15,555 bases of DNA. Origin: an uncultured Psychrobacillus sp. (lineage in GTDB: Bacteria > Bacillota > Bacilli > Bacillales_A > Planococcaceae). Below the pieces are notes generated by a model that saw only the letters and a program-made list of their open reading frames with translations, had not been told where the DNA came from and did no database searches. The translations under genes and the position numbers were made by a program. Location of the stretch: contig CAKQHO010000078.1 in assembly GCA_934234185.1 (NCBI GenBank), forward strand, positions 1 through 15,555, given 5' to 3'. Every line of letters starts with the position of its first letter. The stretch's first letter is position 1. Positions 13,596 to 15,555 of this stretch are shown here, piece by piece.

Positions 13596-14495
13596 TTATT
13601 CTTTATATATATTTGACAGGGCATTCGGTAGGTCAGGAAATTGAAAATGAAAGCCATGCTGTTGTAAAACCTCAGGTGTAACATGCTGGCCCTCAATTAC
13701 TAGTTGGCTTTTTTCTCCTAATGCTAATTTTAAAGCGAAGCCTGGAACAGGAAAATAATGAGGGCGTCTTAGAACTATTGCTAACGTTTTCCCAAAGCTA
13801 TTCATCCTTTTCGGATTTGTAGCTACAACATTAAATGGCCCAAAAATGTTATTTTCGATAGCAAATAATAAAGCGGAAGCAACATCTTGAATGTGGATCC
13901 AAGACATCCAGTTTTGCCCATTACCAATTTTACCACCAACAAACATCTTGTAGGGAAGTGCCATTAATGGCAGAGCTCCTTCTGATTTATCTAATATTAT
14001 TCCAAACCTCCCATAAGCAACTCTTATTCCATGTTTGCTTGCTTCTTCTGCTTTTTTTTCCCAATCCGCTACTGTTTTTGCTAAAAAATCTTCGCCTATT
14101 TCACGAGACGTTTCCGTATAGTTTTTTTCATAAGATGCAGGATATATACCAATAGCACTTGCATTAATTAAAGTGCTGGGTTTTCTTTCTAGTAAACGAA
14201 TAATACGGAGTACTTCTTCAGTTGCCGAGATTCTACTCTCATAAATTTTTCTCTTCTGCTCTGCTGTCCATCTTCCATTGTTAATAGATTCCCCAGCCAG
14301 ATTAACTATTGCATCTATTCCCTCTAGCTTCTTCTCTGGCATAGCGTCTTCTGTTAACCATTTTACATATATGACTGACTGTTCATCTTTTTTAGGGGAA
14401 CGTGTAAGAATAATTACTTGATGACCCTTATTAACTAGAAGTTTCGTCAACGCACGTCCTACTAAACCAGTACCACCAGTTATGGCTATTCTCAT
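13596..14495 (-). CDS. yfhF: TIGR01777 family NAD-dependent epimerase/dehydratase (YfhF-like)
   Basis: A 299-residue cytosolic protein of the extended SDR superfamily. The cofactor motif is GGTGLVGR (7-14). The family segment NLAGESINNGRW is at about 65-76, and INASAIGIYP replaces the usual catalytic Ser region. The C-terminal DUF1731 extension (VPGFALKLALGEKSQLVIEGQHVTP onward) is present. No substrate is established for this family. The divergent recX and yfhH neighbours match the B. subtilis yfhF-recX-yfhH neighbourhood (from memory). ATG at 14495 with GGAGG 7 bases upstream, then its own terminator. The promoter is not clear in the shared 187-base gap with recX. Confidence 0.92.
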   Translation of the reverse strand: MRIAITGGTGLVGRALTKLLVNKGHQVIILTRSPKKDEQSVIYVKWLTEDAMPEKKLEGIDAIVNLAGESINNGRWTAEQKRKIYESRISATEEVLRIIRLLERKPSTLINASAIGIYPASYEKNYTETSREIGEDFLAKTVADWEKKAEEASKHGIRVAYGRFGIILDKSEGALPLMALPYKMFVGGKIGNGQNWMSWIHIQDVASALLFAIENNIFGPFNVVATNPKRMNSFGKTLAIVLRRPHYFPVPGFALKLALGEKSQLVIEGQHVTPEVLQQHGFHFQFPDLPNALSNIYKE

Positions 14496-14622
14496 TTAAT
14501 CGCCTCCTTTGTTATTGGATAAATACCCTCATTTGATTGCCAGGGCGGAACAGACGCTTACGCTTTTCTTATTATCTTAACATTTTCAAGTACCCTATCC
14601 CTAGTATAGGAAAACAGGATAC

Positions 14623-14652
14623 TTTAAAGAAAGGTCATTTATACGTTATAAT
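14623..14652 (+). promoter_or_regulatory. Probable sigma-A promoter of recX-yfhH
   Basis: TTTAAA (14623-14628), an 18-base spacer, then a perfect TATAAT (14647-14652), about 30 bases before the recX start. The -35 is 4/6. I see no LexA box (CGAACRNRYGTTYG) nearby. Confidence 0.55.
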
Positions 14653-14682
14653 TGGGCTATCGATTAGAATGGAGAGAGAAAA

Positions 14683-15495
14683 ATGCCCGTTATTACTAAG
14701 ATAGCAACACAAAAAAATAATAATGAGCGATATAATCTCTATTTAGATGAGAAATATGCCTTTAGTATAGATGAAGCTGTGCTCATTAAATATCAGCTGA
14801 CAAAAGGAAAAGTAATAGAAGCATTCACGATAGATGAAATTGTCTTTGATGATGAAGTGAGAAAGGCTTATAATAAAGCAATCCAATTTTTAAGCTTTCG
14901 GATGAGAAGCGAGCAGGAGGTAAAGGATAAGCTCCTTGCTAGTGATTTTGGAGAAGCAGTAGTATTGGAGGCAGTACGAAAGCTTTATGATCATGGTTTT
15001 TTAAATGATGAAAGCTTTACCAAGGCTCTTGTCGCTACTCAGAAGAAAAATGCTAAAAAGGGACCAAGGGCTATCAGAGTTGAGTTAAAGAAAAAGGGAA
15101 TTGAAAAGGACCTCCAAGATGAGGTGCTATCTACGTATTCGGAAGAAGAACAGATAGAAATCGCTCGTGGCCTTATAGAAAAGCTGATTAACCAGAATCA
15201 ATCAAAGACTCCTCTTCAAGTAAAGCAAAAAGCACAGGAGCTGCTTCAAAGAAAAGGATATAACTTTTCCATTATTTCTCAAGCCATTGAGTTCTTTAAA
15301 ATAGAAAAGGACGAGGCTGAGTGGGATGCGCTTTTAGACGCTCAGGGAGAAAAAATTTGGAATAAATATAGCAATAAGTTTAGTGGATATGAACGGAAGA
15401 ATAAAGTAAAACAGGCACTATACCAAAAGGGCTTCCCAGCGGAGCAGATAGATGCTTTTATTGAAAAGAAGGAGCTGGAAATGCAACATGAGTGA
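14683..15495 (+). CDS. recX: Recombination regulator RecX
   Basis: A 270-residue cytosolic modulator of RecA filaments, close to the B. subtilis protein length (264) and long in comparison with E. coli RecX. It is built of repeated three-helix units: FLSFRMRSEQEVKDKLL with LYDHGFLNDESFTKALV (about 69-118), GPRAIRVELKKKGIE (about 127-141), LQVKQKAQELLQRKGYNFSIISQAIEF (about 178-204), and KNKVKQALYQKGFPAEQIDAFIE (about 240-262). The basic, helical composition fits binding in the RecA groove. The ATG at 14683 follows GGAGAGAG. The stop overlaps the next gene by 8 bases, so recX and yfhH are translationally coupled. Confidence 0.95.
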   Translation: MPVITKIATQKNNNERYNLYLDEKYAFSIDEAVLIKYQLTKGKVIEAFTIDEIVFDDEVRKAYNKAIQFLSFRMRSEQEVKDKLLASDFGEAVVLEAVRKLYDHGFLNDESFTKALVATQKKNAKKGPRAIRVELKKKGIEKDLQDEVLSTYSEEEQIEIARGLIEKLINQNQSKTPLQVKQKAQELLQRKGYNFSIISQAIEFFKIEKDEAEWDALLDAQGEKIWNKYSNKFSGYERKNKVKQALYQKGFPAEQIDAFIEKKELEMQHE

Positions 15496-15555
15496 AAAAA
15501 AGTACAGCGAAATGACAGAGCAAGAGTTAAGAGAAGAGATAGCTAGGCTAAAGGA
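15488..15555 (+). CDS. yfhH: YfhH-like (DUF1811) protein, 5' end only
   Basis: Only 22 codons lie in the window: MSEKKYSEMTEQELREEIA and a few more. This matches the start of B. subtilis YfhH as I remember it (acidic/basic helix with YSxMTEEEL). The function is unknown. The ATG at 15488 lies inside the recX end (ATGAGTGA overlap), with AAGGAG 13 bases upstream. The position directly after recX is the same as in B. subtilis. Confidence 0.75.
   Translation, partial: MSEKKYSEMTEQELREEIARLK

Noticed and set aside
13511..13696. 61-codon minus-strand frame between pdaA and the epimerase gene
   Set aside because: It overlaps the conserved end of the epimerase in another frame and spans that gene's terminator.
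14538..14568. GGCGGAACAGACGCTTACGC-like stretch, resembling dispersed palindromic repeats of some Bacillales
   Set aside because: Only one copy is present in the window and no clear palindrome or target-site repeat is visible, so I cannot support a repeat element.

Overview
The window looks like chromosomal DNA of an aerobic, endospore-forming, low-GC Gram-positive bacterium (order Bacillales, a relative of Bacillus, Lysinibacillus or Psychrobacillus). The evidence is the AT-rich base composition, strong AGGAGG-type ribosome binding sites, the use of TTG and GTG starts, PdaA (a spore-cortex enzyme), a PerR operator and a sigma-B-like promoter. The block rlmD-like / pdaA / yfhF / recX / yfhH, together with a YfkF-like MFS exporter, recalls the yfj-yfk-yfh part of the B. 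subtilis chromosome (from memory). I see no rRNA, tRNA, insertion sequence, prophage or CRISPR array.

Layout. (1) 1-1016, minus: 5' part of an SPC-type P1B ATPase of the PfeT/ZosA type, with a sigma-A promoter whose -10 lies inside an exact PerR box. (2) 1181-2737, minus: class I [4Fe-4S] fumarase, preceded by two hairpin terminators and a small conserved protein (2976-3161). (3) 3259-4730, plus: a promoter, a 27-codon small ORF with a very strong Shine-Dalgarno sequence, a terminator-like hairpin, then an MFS exporter. This has the layout of a leader-peptide/attenuator control region. (4) 4740-6734, minus: a short-chain dehydrogenase, and a zinc alcohol/formaldehyde dehydrogenase with a sigma-B-like promoter. 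(5) 6828-8055, minus: a YetF/DUF421 membrane protein and DNA-3-methyladenine glycosylase I. (6) 8319-10223, minus: an ExaC/AcoD-type aldehyde dehydrogenase and its usual DUF779 partner, in one operon with a strong terminator. (7) 10224-10679: a 456-base AT-rich gap with several dyads. (8) 10680-12565, minus: an RlmD-type rRNA methyltransferase followed by a DUF1456 protein. (9) 12705-14495, minus: PdaA and a TIGR01777 epimerase. (10) 14683 to the end, plus: recX overlapping the start of yfhH.

The genes are mostly housekeeping and stress functions: iron efflux under peroxide/iron control, an iron-sulfur TCA enzyme, alcohol and aldehyde removal, alkylated-base repair, recombination control and spore cortex synthesis. 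Nothing here is clearly a new multi-gene system. The most unusual region is the untranslated and small-ORF stretch ahead of the MFS exporter. The clearest regulatory signal is the PerR box on the efflux ATPase.
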